From assembly GCA_964569695.1 (NCBI GenBank), contig CAZMUA010000003.1, forward strand, positions 62,001-126,000: DNA of 64,000 nt, in the 5' to 3' direction. This DNA comes from UBA8106 sp964569695. Its GTDB lineage: Bacteria; Acidobacteriota; Vicinamibacteria; Vicinamibacterales; UBA823. Made by a program: the position numbers and the translations under genes. The notes below the pieces were generated by a model. It made no database searches. It was not told the DNA's origin and was given only the letters and a program-made list of their open reading frames with translations. Positions 42,859 through 51,745 of this stretch are shown one piece after another (the stretch's first letter is position 1; each line of letters begins with the position of its first letter).

Positions 42859-45396
42859 ATGGAAACTGTGAAGATCAAGCTAGCGTGGTGTTTAATCCTG
42901 TTTGGACTGAGTTTGCCTGGTGTGCTTTCAGCTCAGGTCCCCGTGCTGCCGGCGCCCGGGTCTTCCCCTGCCGCGCAGACCGGGCCGCAGCCTCCTGCTG
43001 GTTCAGAACCGGTTATCCGGACCATTCAAATCGCGTTTCCGACACAGGGTAATGTTCCTTCGATTGAACCACAAACCTATCTTTATTACATCAAGACTCG
43101 ACCAAGCCGACCATCTGAAGACGTTTGGTTGCTTTATGACGAGGAACTACTGCTAGACGATTTTCGAACTCTATGGGGCACTGGTTTTCTTGATGATTTG
43201 TCGATCGAGACTACAGATGAACCGTTTCCTAATGGGGTGATGGGTAAGCATGTCCTCTACAACATGGAGGAGCGAGAACGGGTGCGAATCGTTGAGTACA
43301 ACGGATCCGAACAGCTTAACCGGAACGACATCGAAGAAGCCCTGGAACGGATGGAGGCTGTCATCCAACTCGACACGTTTATCGATGAAGCGTTGCTAAG
43401 AAAAGTCAAGGACATCCTTACGGTGATGCTCGCGGAAGAGGGCTATCAGTCGCCGACTATCAATCCTGACGTGGAGGCAGTAGCTGGAGGACCGAAGCGC
43501 GTACAGGTCACCTTCAACATTGAAGATGGCCCAAAGACTCAGGTTCAACGAATCACCTTCGTTGGGAATGAAACAATCAGTGACGGCACGCTGCGCGGGC
43601 AGATGAAAGTCAATAAAGAGCCGAAATTTTGGCCACTATCGATCTTTATGAAGTCCACGTATAGAGAACACAGATTTCCAGAGGATGCCGAAGCGATTGT
43701 TCAGTATTACCGCGAACGGGGTCATATTAGGGTTCAAGTAGGCCAGCCACAACTTACAACTTTACGAGATTCTCCCGATGGCGCTGAGCGATGGGTGGAG
43801 ATGCGAATCCCTGTTGAGGAGGGGCCACAATATCGACTTGGTGAGTTTGAGTTCGAAGGGGTGACAGTTCCAACTGAAGAAATTGTGCGTGCCCAGTTCG
43901 AATTGGAAGAAGGTGATTATTACAACGAATCTGAGGTGCGAGAGGGCATTGAACGTCTACAGATGCTCTATGGTGCCAGTGGATATATGGAATTCTTGGC
44001 ATTCCCGGATTTATCACCTCGAGATCAACGTGTAGATGAGGATGGCCGGGAGGTTCCGACGGACGGGCCGGCGATTGTTGATGTGGTAATGCGTGCTGAA
44101 GAAGGAGATCTATATACCGTCAATCGAATCACCTTTACAGGTAATCGGACAACGCGTGATTTCGTTGTGAGGCGAGAATTTCGGCTGCTGGAGGCTGGCG
44201 TCTTTAATTCTAATGCGCTTACCACCAGCGTTCGGCGTATTAACCAACTCGGGTATTTTTTACCCATTCAGGAGGAAGACATTACCGTCGATCAAGTTGA
44301 AGGCGATGAATTTCAGGTCGACATAGAGGTGCCCCTCGAAGAGCAGAACCGCAACCAAATTTCGTTCGGTGCTGGTGTCTCACAGTTTGAGGGTTTCTTC
44401 GGCCAGATGTCCTTCCAGACGGCAAATTTTCTTGGTCGTGGCGAGACAGCATCCGTCGCATTGATGTATGGCTCTCGGTATAAGAATTTCATGCTGGGTC
44501 TTTCGAGGCCGTACATGTTCAACAGGGCGATTTCGTCTGGAGTAACACTGTTCAGCCAGGAATTTCGTTTTATTGGCCAGTTCACCCAAAGGACGACTGG
44601 TGGGAACCTAACGTTAGGCATGCCGGTTGGAAATTGGAGCAGGATGTTCATGGGTTACAGTTACGAAGATGTGAAAGTCCTGGAACTAAACCCCCTGTAC
44701 ACTGACCCTCGAGTATTACAGTACAATCCGTTTTTGAGGGATTCGTTACTCATTGGACAGGACGGACGGCGCACTATTAGCAAGCTTTCCCCTGGTTGGA
44801 TATTAAACACTATTGACAATCCTATTTTTCCAAATGATGGCAAGCGATTGAGCGCGTCGTTCGAGTATGCGGGGGTCGGGGGCAATACGACCTTCTACAA
44901 ACCACGTGCTGAAGTCATTTGGTATTTTCGGACTACCGAAAGACAATCGCTGGGATTGCGGTTTGCCGGAGAATACATCGTACCGTTTGGTGATACCGTT
45001 GAAATTCCTATATTTGAACGTTTATTCCAGGGTGGAGAGTACAGTATTCGAGGGTTTGATCTGCGAAGTGTGGGACCACAGGATGAGAGTACTGGTCTCG
45101 TGCTGGGGGGGAACAAGAGCTTCTTGTTTAATGGCGAATATATTTTTACCCTCGCACCGCCGGTGCGCCTAATACTTTTCTTTGATACCGGTCAGGTGCA
45201 GGCTCGCGGAGATCGATTCTCAAAAACTGACTTCAAAACGTCAACCGGAGCCGAAGTTCGATTTATGATGCCGGTCATGAATGTGCCTCTAAGATTAATT
45301 TTTGCTTACAATCCGCAACGATCTGGAGTCTTGGATAACTCGTTCAGGCCAGAATCGGCCTTTAATTTCCGTTTTGCGGTTGGATCATCCTTCTGA
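42859..45396 (+). CDS. bamA: Outer-membrane protein assembly factor BamA
   Basis: An 845-residue Omp85 protein. A signal peptide (LAWCLILFGLSLPGVLSA) and a proline-rich linker are followed by POTRA repeats (about 65-420; for example RVRIVEYNGSEQL, VQRITFVGNETIS, YRLGEFEFEGVTV and TVNRITFTGNRTT) and a 16-strand barrel. The barrel has the loop-6 motif YSIRGFDLRSVGP and ends with Phe (RFAVGSSF). It folds and inserts barrel proteins into the outer membrane. ATG 42859 is chosen because the signal peptide begins there; the frame is open from 42799 inside clpC. A skp-like gene follows, as is common. Confidence 0.95.
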   Translation: METVKIKLAWCLILFGLSLPGVLSAQVPVLPAPGSSPAAQTGPQPPAGSEPVIRTIQIAFPTQGNVPSIEPQTYLYYIKTRPSRPSEDVWLLYDEELLLDDFRTLWGTGFLDDLSIETTDEPFPNGVMGKHVLYNMEERERVRIVEYNGSEQLNRNDIEEALERMEAVIQLDTFIDEALLRKVKDILTVMLAEEGYQSPTINPDVEAVAGGPKRVQVTFNIEDGPKTQVQRITFVGNETISDGTLRGQMKVNKEPKFWPLSIFMKSTYREHRFPEDAEAIVQYYRERGHIRVQVGQPQLTTLRDSPDGAERWVEMRIPVEEGPQYRLGEFEFEGVTVPTEEIVRAQFELEEGDYYNESEVREGIERLQMLYGASGYMEFLAFPDLSPRDQRVDEDGREVPTDGPAIVDVVMRAEEGDLYTVNRITFTGNRTTRDFVVRREFRLLEAGVFNSNALTTSVRRINQLGYFLPIQEEDITVDQVEGDEFQVDIEVPLEEQNRNQISFGAGVSQFEGFFGQMSFQTANFLGRGETASVALMYGSRYKNFMLGLSRPYMFNRAISSGVTLFSQEFRFIGQFTQRTTGGNLTLGMPVGNWSRMFMGYSYEDVKVLELNPLYTDPRVLQYNPFLRDSLLIGQDGRRTISKLSPGWILNTIDNPIFPNDGKRLSASFEYAGVGGNTTFYKPRAEVIWYFRTTERQSLGLRFAGEYIVPFGDTVEIPIFERLFQGGEYSIRGFDLRSVGPQDESTGLVLGGNKSFLFNGEYIFTLAPPVRLILFFDTGQVQARGDRFSKTDFKTSTGAEVRFMMPVMNVPLRLIFAYNPQRSGVLDNSFRPESAFNFRFAVGSSF

Positions 45397-45584
45397 CAGG
45401 CTGGAGCCTGCTTCTGGAGGGCATTTCCTAGCTTGATGACTAGAACTCGGTTTATTCTAAGGAAGAAGCGTGTACAATCAGTTCTAGTAAAGCTTGGTCA
45501 CTATTCTGCTGGTCCGAGCAGATGGTTCGTCTGTCTGGGGCAAGTACGGTAGTGTGTGTATATATGAGGAAAGGGAAAAGCGTC

Positions 45585-46166
45585 ATGACTGGTTCGTTTA
45601 GAGCTGCACTAGTTGCATTTATTCTGGCATTGTGTCCGATGGTGACACTACTGGCTCAACAAGAGCCCATAGAACTGCCCCCGCTTCCTGACGGTGCGAG
45701 GGTGGCGTTCGTGAATGTTCAGGCTGTGGCTGAAGAATCTGAAGCAGGCCAGGCGCTGGCGTTACGGGTCCAAGCGCTTAACGAAGAAAAAGTCGCAGAA
45801 CTCCAAGAGCAAAACGAAGCGCTGCAGGAGAGTCAGGACAGGTTGGCGCAGGGTGGGAATGTTATGAGTCAGAGCGCTGCTGCACAACTGCAGCGTGAGA
45901 TCGACAGAATGCAAGTGGACATTCAGCGGTACACCGAAGATGCGCAGGTTGAGGTGCAAGAATTACAGGCTGAACTTCAACAAGAATTTCAGGCGCAGCT
46001 CATCCCCATCATTGGTCAGGTGGCAACCGAAAAGAATATAGAAATTGTTCTGAGCCTAGCCGACGCTGCTATTATCTGGGCTAATATGGGCTTGGACATA
46101 ACCAATGAGGTTATCACTCAGTTTAACGCTGCATCCGAGGAGTCGGCACCACCATCGCAGCCTTAA
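45585..46166 (+). CDS. skp: Skp/OmpH-family periplasmic chaperone
   Basis: A 193-residue secreted protein: signal peptide (hydrophobic RAALVAFILALCPMVTLLAQ), strand-forming ARVAFVNVQAVAEESEAG, then a long charged coiled coil (about 75-150) and a closing strand segment ENIEIVLSLADAAIIWA-like (KNIEIVLSLAD, IIWANMGLDIT). This is the Skp/OmpH architecture that holds unfolded outer-membrane proteins for BAM. The ATG at 45585 has a GAGGAAAGGG region upstream; ATG 45564 is an alternative. The gene sits between bamA and fabZ-lpxA, as skp commonly does. Confidence 0.9.
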   Translation: MTGSFRAALVAFILALCPMVTLLAQQEPIELPPLPDGARVAFVNVQAVAEESEAGQALALRVQALNEEKVAELQEQNEALQESQDRLAQGGNVMSQSAAAQLQREIDRMQVDIQRYTEDAQVEVQELQAELQQEFQAQLIPIIGQVATEKNIEIVLSLADAAIIWANMGLDITNEVITQFNAASEESAPPSQP

Positions 46167-46186
46167 TTTTTCTCATCTGTTTCCAG

Positions 46187-46211
46187 GCCACCCGTAGTTG
46201 GCTTGGGTGGC
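46187..46211. repeat. GC-rich inverted repeat between skp and fabZ-lpxA
   Basis: GCCACCC (46187-46193) and GGGTGGC (46205-46211) can pair into a 7-bp stem with an 11-nt loop, 31 bases before the fabZ-lpxA GTG start. No T-run follows, so it is not a typical terminator; it could affect mRNA processing or translation. Confidence 0.45.
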
Positions 46212-46241
46212 TGTGGTGGAGACATGATCTGACTGACTGCC

Positions 46242-47510
46242 GTGTCTATTGATATCCCGTCGGTTCTCGACAATCTGTGCTTCCGTCATCCGTCCTTGCT
46301 CGTGGACGACATTCTTGAACACGAGCCAGGAAAGCGCCTTGTAGCACTGAAGAATGTCACTGTAAGTGAAGAATTTTTCCAGGGACACTTTCCTGGCACA
46401 CCGTTAATGCCTGGAGTGTTGATGGTTGAAACCTTGGCACAGGCGTCAACCCTATTGCTGTTTGCGAATAGCCAAAGAAACGGCAATCGCGTGTTCTTAC
46501 GCGGCGTCAATAAAGCAAAATTTAGGAGTCAAGTGATACCAGGCGACCAGCTACGCCTTGAAGTAACTCGTGGTCGCACTCGGTCATCACTAGTGGAGGT
46601 TGCAGGGCGAGCTTTTATTGGGGACAAGCTTGTGGCCGAACTTAAACTTCTGTTCGGCTTCATGGATTCAGAAACAAACATTGACCCGACGGCCATTATT
46701 GCACCAGGCGCCGAGATTGGGGCCGGCACGGTCATTGGACCAAACGCCATCATTGGTGAGAACGTACGGATCGGTCGGCGATGCCGCGTTGGAGCGTCAG
46801 CCATTGTTGATGGCTGGACGGAAATTGGCGATGAGACGGTTATTTTTCCTCTAGCGTCCGTCGGACTTATTCCTCAGGATATGAAATTCAAAGGCGAAGA
46901 AAGCCGATTGGTTATTGGCGAGCATAACGTGTTCCGTGAATTCGTGACTATCCATCGTGGTACAGCTGGTGGTGGCGGAATCACACGTATTGGTAAGAAC
47001 AATCTGTTTATGGCTTACGCTCACGTGGCGCACGATTGCTTGGTTGGAAACGAGACTATTTTCGGAAATGGAGCCACATTGGGTGGTCACGTTACTGTTT
47101 ACGATCATGCAACCATTAGTGCGATGTCAGGTGTGCATCAGTTTTGCCGAGTTGGGCGTTACGCGTTTGTTGGCGGATACTCTGTCGTGACTCGTGACGC
47201 ACTGCCTTATGCACGCACCGTTGGGAATCGTGCGCGTGTGTATGGTGTGAATTCGATCGGCCTCGTTCGAAATGGTTTTTCTCTTGAGGTTATTACGAAG
47301 CTCAAGCGTGCCTACCGTTACCTTCTGCAATCCAAGCTGAATACAAGTCAGGCTCTTGCGCGGATTGAGATGGATGGGACGCTGGACTGTCCGGATGTAG
47401 ACTACTTGGTCGAATTTATTAAATCCTCTGAGCGCGGAGTCAGCTTGCGTCGTAGCTTCCGCCATCACCTTAGGCACTTCGAGGACGATGAATTAATCGC
47501 AGTCGAGTAA
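46242..47510 (+). CDS. Bifunctional FabZ dehydratase - LpxA acyltransferase fusion
   Basis: A 422-residue fusion in one open frame. Residues 1-143 are FabZ (3-hydroxyacyl-ACP dehydratase, hot-dog fold) with the catalytic His49 and Glu63 in GHFPGTPLMPGVLMVETLAQ. Residues 148-422 are LpxA (UDP-GlcNAc O-acyltransferase), a left-handed beta-helix of I-G repeats; the catalytic His is His264 in AYAHVAHDC, with PQDMKFKGE and FVTIHRGTAGGGG as partner motifs. FabZ and LpxA compete for the same 3-hydroxyacyl-ACP, so fusion places fatty-acid elongation and lipid A synthesis at one branch point. GTG start at 46242; no upstream ATG fits. lpxI follows. Confidence 0.95.
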   Translation: MSIDIPSVLDNLCFRHPSLLVDDILEHEPGKRLVALKNVTVSEEFFQGHFPGTPLMPGVLMVETLAQASTLLLFANSQRNGNRVFLRGVNKAKFRSQVIPGDQLRLEVTRGRTRSSLVEVAGRAFIGDKLVAELKLLFGFMDSETNIDPTAIIAPGAEIGAGTVIGPNAIIGENVRIGRRCRVGASAIVDGWTEIGDETVIFPLASVGLIPQDMKFKGEESRLVIGEHNVFREFVTIHRGTAGGGGITRIGKNNLFMAYAHVAHDCLVGNETIFGNGATLGGHVTVYDHATISAMSGVHQFCRVGRYAFVGGYSVVTRDALPYARTVGNRARVYGVNSIGLVRNGFSLEVITKLKRAYRYLLQSKLNTSQALARIEMDGTLDCPDVDYLVEFIKSSERGVSLRRSFRHHLRHFEDDELIAVE

Positions 47511-47542
47511 ACAATCAGTTCTCGACAACAGACCAACACACG

Positions 47543-48385
47543 ATGTCTCGAATAGGTTTGATTGCAGGAAACGGTCAATTTCCGTTTCTAGTGCTCGACG
47601 CGGCGCGCAGCCTTGGCCACGACGTTACGGTAATAGCCTTGCGCGAGGAGGCACATCCAGATATTAAAGAAGCGGCAACCCGAGAGCAAGGCTCATCGGT
47701 GCATTGGATTTCGCTGGGACAACTAGACCGTTGCCTTACAGTGTTACGCGATGCTGGCGTTACTCAGGCAATCATGGCGGGCCAGGTAAAACACACCAAA
47801 TTGTTTTCAGATATCGTACCGGATTTGAAACTGATGTCGGTCTTACGGCGTCTCCAGTCACGCTCTACCGATTCTTTACTGTCGGCCATAGCTGATGTTT
47901 TCCGTGAACATAGTATTGAGTTCCTGGATTCGACAACGTTTCTCCAACCGCTTTTGGCTGATCCTGGAACGATTGGGGCAAGGCAGCCCTCTCAGGCTGA
48001 ATGTGATGATTTTCTGTTTGGGTATCAGATGGCTGATGTGATTGCCGGGTTAGATGTTGGACAAACCTTAGTCCTTAAAGAACAGGCGGTTGTTGCAGTA
48101 GAAGCTATGGAAGGTACGGATGCTGTTATTACTAGGGCTGGACGACTCGCAGGTCCAGGTACTCGGGTGGTGAAAGTGGCAAAACCGAATCAGGACATGC
48201 GTTTTGATGTTCCAGTTGTGGGGGTATCCACGATTCGCACGATGCGCGAGGCTGGTGCGTCTGCGCTTTCGGTGGATGCTGGTAAGACGTTAATCATTGA
48301 CGTCAAGGCGTTTGTGCAGGCGGCTGACGAGGCCGATATTGCAGTGGTTGGACGCAATCTAGATAAAAGTGATATGGCGCGATGA
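47543..48385 (+). CDS. lpxI: UDP-2,3-diacylglucosamine pyrophosphatase LpxI
   Basis: A 280-residue lipid A enzyme that cleaves UDP-2,3-diacylglucosamine to lipid X and UMP. It has the DUF1009 pattern: start IGLIAGNGQFPFLVLDAA, VTVIALREEAHPDI, GQVKHTKLF, the C-terminal VEAMEGTDAVI and AKPNQDMRFDVPVVGVSTI. LpxI replaces LpxH in many bacteria. It overlaps the next gene by 4 bases and follows fabZ-lpxA by 32 bases, so the three are one unit. lpxD, lpxC and lpxB are not visible nearby. Confidence 0.94.
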   Translation: MSRIGLIAGNGQFPFLVLDAARSLGHDVTVIALREEAHPDIKEAATREQGSSVHWISLGQLDRCLTVLRDAGVTQAIMAGQVKHTKLFSDIVPDLKLMSVLRRLQSRSTDSLLSAIADVFREHSIEFLDSTTFLQPLLADPGTIGARQPSQAECDDFLFGYQMADVIAGLDVGQTLVLKEQAVVAVEAMEGTDAVITRAGRLAGPGTRVVKVAKPNQDMRFDVPVVGVSTIRTMREAGASALSVDAGKTLIIDVKAFVQAADEADIAVVGRNLDKSDMAR

Positions 48386-49323
48386 AGGGTTCTCGATTAA
48401 GGGTTGGAGTTGTGGGGGTTGGGCATGTTGGTCAACACCATGCGCGCATCATGGCATCGTTGTCCGATGTTGATTTAGTCGCTGTAGTTGATGTTAATAA
48501 AGACCGAGCCATCGCCATCGCCGAGACTACGGGTGCTTCAGCCGAGACAGATATCGACGCATTGGTTGGTCGAATTGACGCGGTAAATATTGCCGTCCCA
48601 ACGGACGCACATATGGAAGTGGCGCTCCCGTTTCTGGAGCGTGGAATCTCCGTACTGATTGAGAAACCTATCAGTTGTAGCGTAACAGAAGCCGATGCCC
48701 TAATTGCTGCAGCTCATGCGTCGGATGCCGTACTCGCGGTAGGGCATACCGAGAGATATAATCCCGCGGTGATAACGGCGAGGACGCTTGTTGACACTCC
48801 CCGTTTCATTGAGGTCCACCGACTCAGTTCTTTTTCGTCGAGGAGTTTAGATATTGACGTAGTGTTTGATGTCATGATTCACGATCTAGATGTGCTTCTA
48901 ACAGTGGTGCAAAGTGAGGTCACGTCTATCGAGGCGGTGGGAGTTTCAGTGTTGAGTGACCGGGTCGATATTGCAAATGCTCGTCTTCGGTTTGCATCTG
49001 GGTGTATTGCGAACATTACGGCGAGTCGTATCAGTCGTGAGCAAATTCGAAAAGTCAGATTCTTTCAAGCTGGTGCATATTTGTCGATCGATTATGCTGC
49101 CCAGGAGGTTGACGCTTGGCGACTTGTAAAATCAGGCCAGGCTCCGGCGTCGATTGAAGGTGGTCAAATGAATATTGAAAAGGAGGAACCGCTCCGACTA
49201 GAACTCTTGGATTTTGTAAGTGCGGTTCGTCATCACCGGGCACCGGAGGTTACGGGGGAGGACGGTCGCCGTGCATTAGTTCTGGCGCAGCGGATTACGG
49301 ATCAAATGAAGGTGCGAGAATAA
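48382..49323 (+). CDS. Gfo/Idh/MocA-family NAD(P)-dependent dehydrogenase
   Basis: A 313-residue oxidoreductase with a Rossmann domain (VGVVGVGHVGQHHARIMA, NAD-binding), the conserved Lys-Pro of LIEKPISC, and AVGHTERYNPAV, with a C-terminal substrate domain including FDVMIHDLDVLL. Family members oxidise or reduce sugars and sugar nucleotides. Being translationally coupled to lpxI (overlap of 4) and near lpxA, it may act on a UDP-sugar in lipid A synthesis, as GnnA (UDP-GlcNAc 3-dehydrogenase) does in some bacteria. No GnnB aminotransferase is seen, so this is inference. Confidence 0.88.
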   Translation: MKGSRLRVGVVGVGHVGQHHARIMASLSDVDLVAVVDVNKDRAIAIAETTGASAETDIDALVGRIDAVNIAVPTDAHMEVALPFLERGISVLIEKPISCSVTEADALIAAAHASDAVLAVGHTERYNPAVITARTLVDTPRFIEVHRLSSFSSRSLDIDVVFDVMIHDLDVLLTVVQSEVTSIEAVGVSVLSDRVDIANARLRFASGCIANITASRISREQIRKVRFFQAGAYLSIDYAAQEVDAWRLVKSGQAPASIEGGQMNIEKEEPLRLELLDFVSAVRHHRAPEVTGEDGRRALVLAQRITDQMKVRE

Positions 49324-49353
49324 AATTTCTATCGAAATGACGGCAATATAAAC

Positions 49354-50808
49354 ATGCATCAAGACTTGAACGAATTCATCGCAGCAATTGAAGCCCGTGG
49401 GATGCTATCTCGTGTTACTGAACCAGTCAGTCCAGATCTAGAAATCTGTGCAGTTACCGATCGCGCCTCGAAGTCACCTGGCGGTGGACCAGGCTTACTC
49501 TTTGAACAACCGACCGGATATGACATTCCTGTGGCAACAAACCTTTTTGGTTCACTGGAACGGATGTTGCTAGCTCTTGGAGTAGAGTCATTCGATCAGA
49601 TTGCTGATGAAATTGAAGACTTAATTACTCCTAAAACTCCCTCTGGAATTTTGGATGCCATGAAACTGCTCCCAGCAATCGGACGGCTCAAGGATTTGAT
49701 GCCGAAGGTTGTGAGCACAGCGAAGTGTCAAGAAGTTGTAAACGAAGATGCGACACTCGACGAACTTCCGATCTTACGATGTTGGCCTGATGATGGTGGC
49801 CGCTATATCACTTTTCCGCTTGTCATTACCAAGGACCCTGAAACGGGAGCCCGTAACATTGGTGCCTATCGGATGCAAGTGTACGACGGTCGTACAACAG
49901 CAATGCACTGGCAGAGGCACAAAGGTGCCGCACAACATTTTAGAGTAGCCGAACGTTTAGGCAAGCGCCTTGAAGTGGCAGTAGCTTTGAGTCCGGACCC
50001 CATCATGGCCTATGCTGCCACGGCGCCGATGCCAGAGGGTTTGGATGAGTTATTGTTAGCGGGATTTTTGTCGCGGCAGCGTGTTGAACTGGTTAAAGCT
50101 GTGACGGTCGATCTGGAAGTGCCATGTAGTGCCCAGATCGTTTTGGAAGGATATGTTGATCCAGGTGAGCGACGACGAGAAGGACCATTTGGGGACCACA
50201 CGGGTTTCTATTCGCTGGCCGATGATTTTCCAGTATTCCACCTGACCTGTATAACACGGCGACAGCATCCAACTTACCTGACGACGGTTGTAGGAATTCC
50301 TCCAATGGAGGATTACTATCTTGGCTGTGCCAGTGAACGAATTTTCTTGCCGTTGATTCGAAAGACTCTACCCGAGATTGTAGATATGCATTTTCCGGCC
50401 GAAGGGATTTTTCATAACTGTGTCCTCGTCTCTATCGACAAACGCTATCCTGGGCATGCCCGGAAGATTATGAACGCTTTCTGGGGGTTGGGTCAGTTGA
50501 TGTTTTCGAAAATCATTATTGTGGTGGACTCCAATGTAGATGTTCAGAACGTGAGCGAGGTCGCGTGGATAGTGGGAACACACATCGATCCAGAGCGAGA
50601 CATTCAGTTTACGCGAGGACCGGTCGATGATCTCGAGGCGGCCTCTCAAATCCCTGCCTACGGTAGCAAAATGGGAATAGATGCCACGAAGAAGTGGACA
50701 AGCGAAGGCTTCGTTCGAGAATGGCCCACACGAGTAGTGACTACTCCCGAAGCGAGTGAGGCAGCCGAGAGGATTTGGAGCCAGATCGCATCGCGATTCA
50801 AGGCATGA
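49354..50808 (+). CDS. UbiD-family decarboxylase (menaquinone futalosine branch)
   Basis: A 484-residue prenylated-FMN-dependent decarboxylase. Markers: GPGLLFEQPTG near the start, RNIGAYRMQVYDGRTTAMHWQ-type core (NIGAYRMQVYDGRT), EGPFGDHTGFYSL and VGIPPMEDYYLG with family acidic residues. In the futalosine pathway a UbiD-like protein (MqnL) decarboxylates the prenylated naphthoate, using cofactor made by the UbiX-like protein encoded at 55.9 kb. The ATG at 49354 lies 30 bases after the dehydrogenase stop. Its place before mqnA-like and mqnC-like genes supports this role over ubiquinone synthesis. Confidence 0.9.
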   Translation: MHQDLNEFIAAIEARGMLSRVTEPVSPDLEICAVTDRASKSPGGGPGLLFEQPTGYDIPVATNLFGSLERMLLALGVESFDQIADEIEDLITPKTPSGILDAMKLLPAIGRLKDLMPKVVSTAKCQEVVNEDATLDELPILRCWPDDGGRYITFPLVITKDPETGARNIGAYRMQVYDGRTTAMHWQRHKGAAQHFRVAERLGKRLEVAVALSPDPIMAYAATAPMPEGLDELLLAGFLSRQRVELVKAVTVDLEVPCSAQIVLEGYVDPGERRREGPFGDHTGFYSLADDFPVFHLTCITRRQHPTYLTTVVGIPPMEDYYLGCASERIFLPLIRKTLPEIVDMHFPAEGIFHNCVLVSIDKRYPGHARKIMNAFWGLGQLMFSKIIIVVDSNVDVQNVSEVAWIVGTHIDPERDIQFTRGPVDDLEAASQIPAYGSKMGIDATKKWTSEGFVREWPTRVVTTPEASEAAERIWSQIASRFKA

Positions 50809-50833
50809 TGGGTTGCGTTTAGTAATCTGATAA

Positions 50834-51745
50834 ATGTTTATGAGTACACTCCTAGGTGAAATTAGCGACCAACTAGCAGCTGGACAAGCATTGGACGACG
50901 TTCAGACTAAGGCTCTGGTGTCATCTGATGACCTTCTGACCATAGGGATGCTTGCTGATGATGTTCGCCGACGGATTCAAGGCGATAGCGTTTCTTTCGT
51001 CCGAGTTTTTGAAGTGTCGCTTGCACAGAAGGTAGAGCCTGTAATGGTTCCCGACACAGCAGGCGAAGTGAGAATTGTGGGTACACCAGATTCAATCAAG
51101 GCCGCTGTCACTGCTGCCCAATCCCTAACGACACTAGTTGGACCACTTGGACCACCGATCACAGGATTTTACCTGAGCGACCTTGAGCTGCTGGCTGAGG
51201 CTGACGGTGTATCGCTTCGAGAATTGTTGTCAGAACTCCGTTCGGCTGGTCTTCGGTCGATCGCAGAGGCTCCAGCAGACAGACTTCGACAACCGGAACA
51301 AGTGTTTCAGGCTGTCGTCGAAGCTAACTTACCGGTGACGACTGTGACGATCCATCATGTAGCTGCTCCTGACATTCTTGAGACTTTCAGGCGAGTGTCT
51401 AGCTGGGAAATGCCCAAAGGTTATGTCCGAGCGTTTGCACCAATACCTCGAATGGTTGAGTCCTCAGAACCGAGCACTGGCTATGATGACGTTCGTCAAG
51501 TTGCACTCGCGCGATTACTAGTTGACAATATCGACTCGATTCAGGTTGATTGGTTTATGCAGGGTACTAAGCTTGTGCAGGTCGCACTAACATTTGGCGC
51601 AGATGACGTAGACCGCGTGCCTACAGATGAAAACGAAGATGTAGGTGTGCGTCGAGTCACATCAGTAGAAATTCGTCGGCAAATTGATGCTGCATCACGA
51701 GAACCCGTCGAACGTAACGGTTGTTTTGAGGCTATGACATCATGA
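50834..51745 (+). CDS. MqnE/MqnC-like protein lacking the radical SAM cluster motif
   Basis: A 303-residue protein. Residues 31-56 (SDDLLTIGMLADDVRRRIQG, then SVSFVR) look like the start of aminofutalosine synthase MqnE, and residues 219-258 (DVRQVALARLLVDNID, then GTKLVQVALTFGADD) match the end of MqnE/MqnC; VPVERD-like REPVERNG follows. The segment that should hold CxxxCxxC is replaced (about 57-110: VFEVSLAQKVEPVMVP), and the only Cys is Cys297. The protein is about 65 residues shorter than typical MqnE. It overlaps mqnA by 4 bases. It is therefore most likely a non-radical, MqnE-derived member of this pathway; function unknown. Confidence 0.75.
   Translation: MFMSTLLGEISDQLAAGQALDDVQTKALVSSDDLLTIGMLADDVRRRIQGDSVSFVRVFEVSLAQKVEPVMVPDTAGEVRIVGTPDSIKAAVTAAQSLTTLVGPLGPPITGFYLSDLELLAEADGVSLRELLSELRSAGLRSIAEAPADRLRQPEQVFQAVVEANLPVTTVTIHHVAAPDILETFRRVSSWEMPKGYVRAFAPIPRMVESSEPSTGYDDVRQVALARLLVDNIDSIQVDWFMQGTKLVQVALTFGADDVDRVPTDENEDVGVRRVTSVEIRRQIDAASREPVERNGCFEAMTS

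Noticed and set aside
45397..45410. CAGGCT/AGCCTG hairpin after bamA as a terminator
   Set aside because: The stem has a very short loop and no T-run follows.
50834..51745. Reading the MqnE-like gene as a truncated or frameshifted MqnE
   Set aside because: The start and end both align to MqnE, the frame is intact, there is no premature stop, and the next gene overlaps it neatly. The missing part is the cluster-binding section only, so loss by a sequencing error is unlikely.
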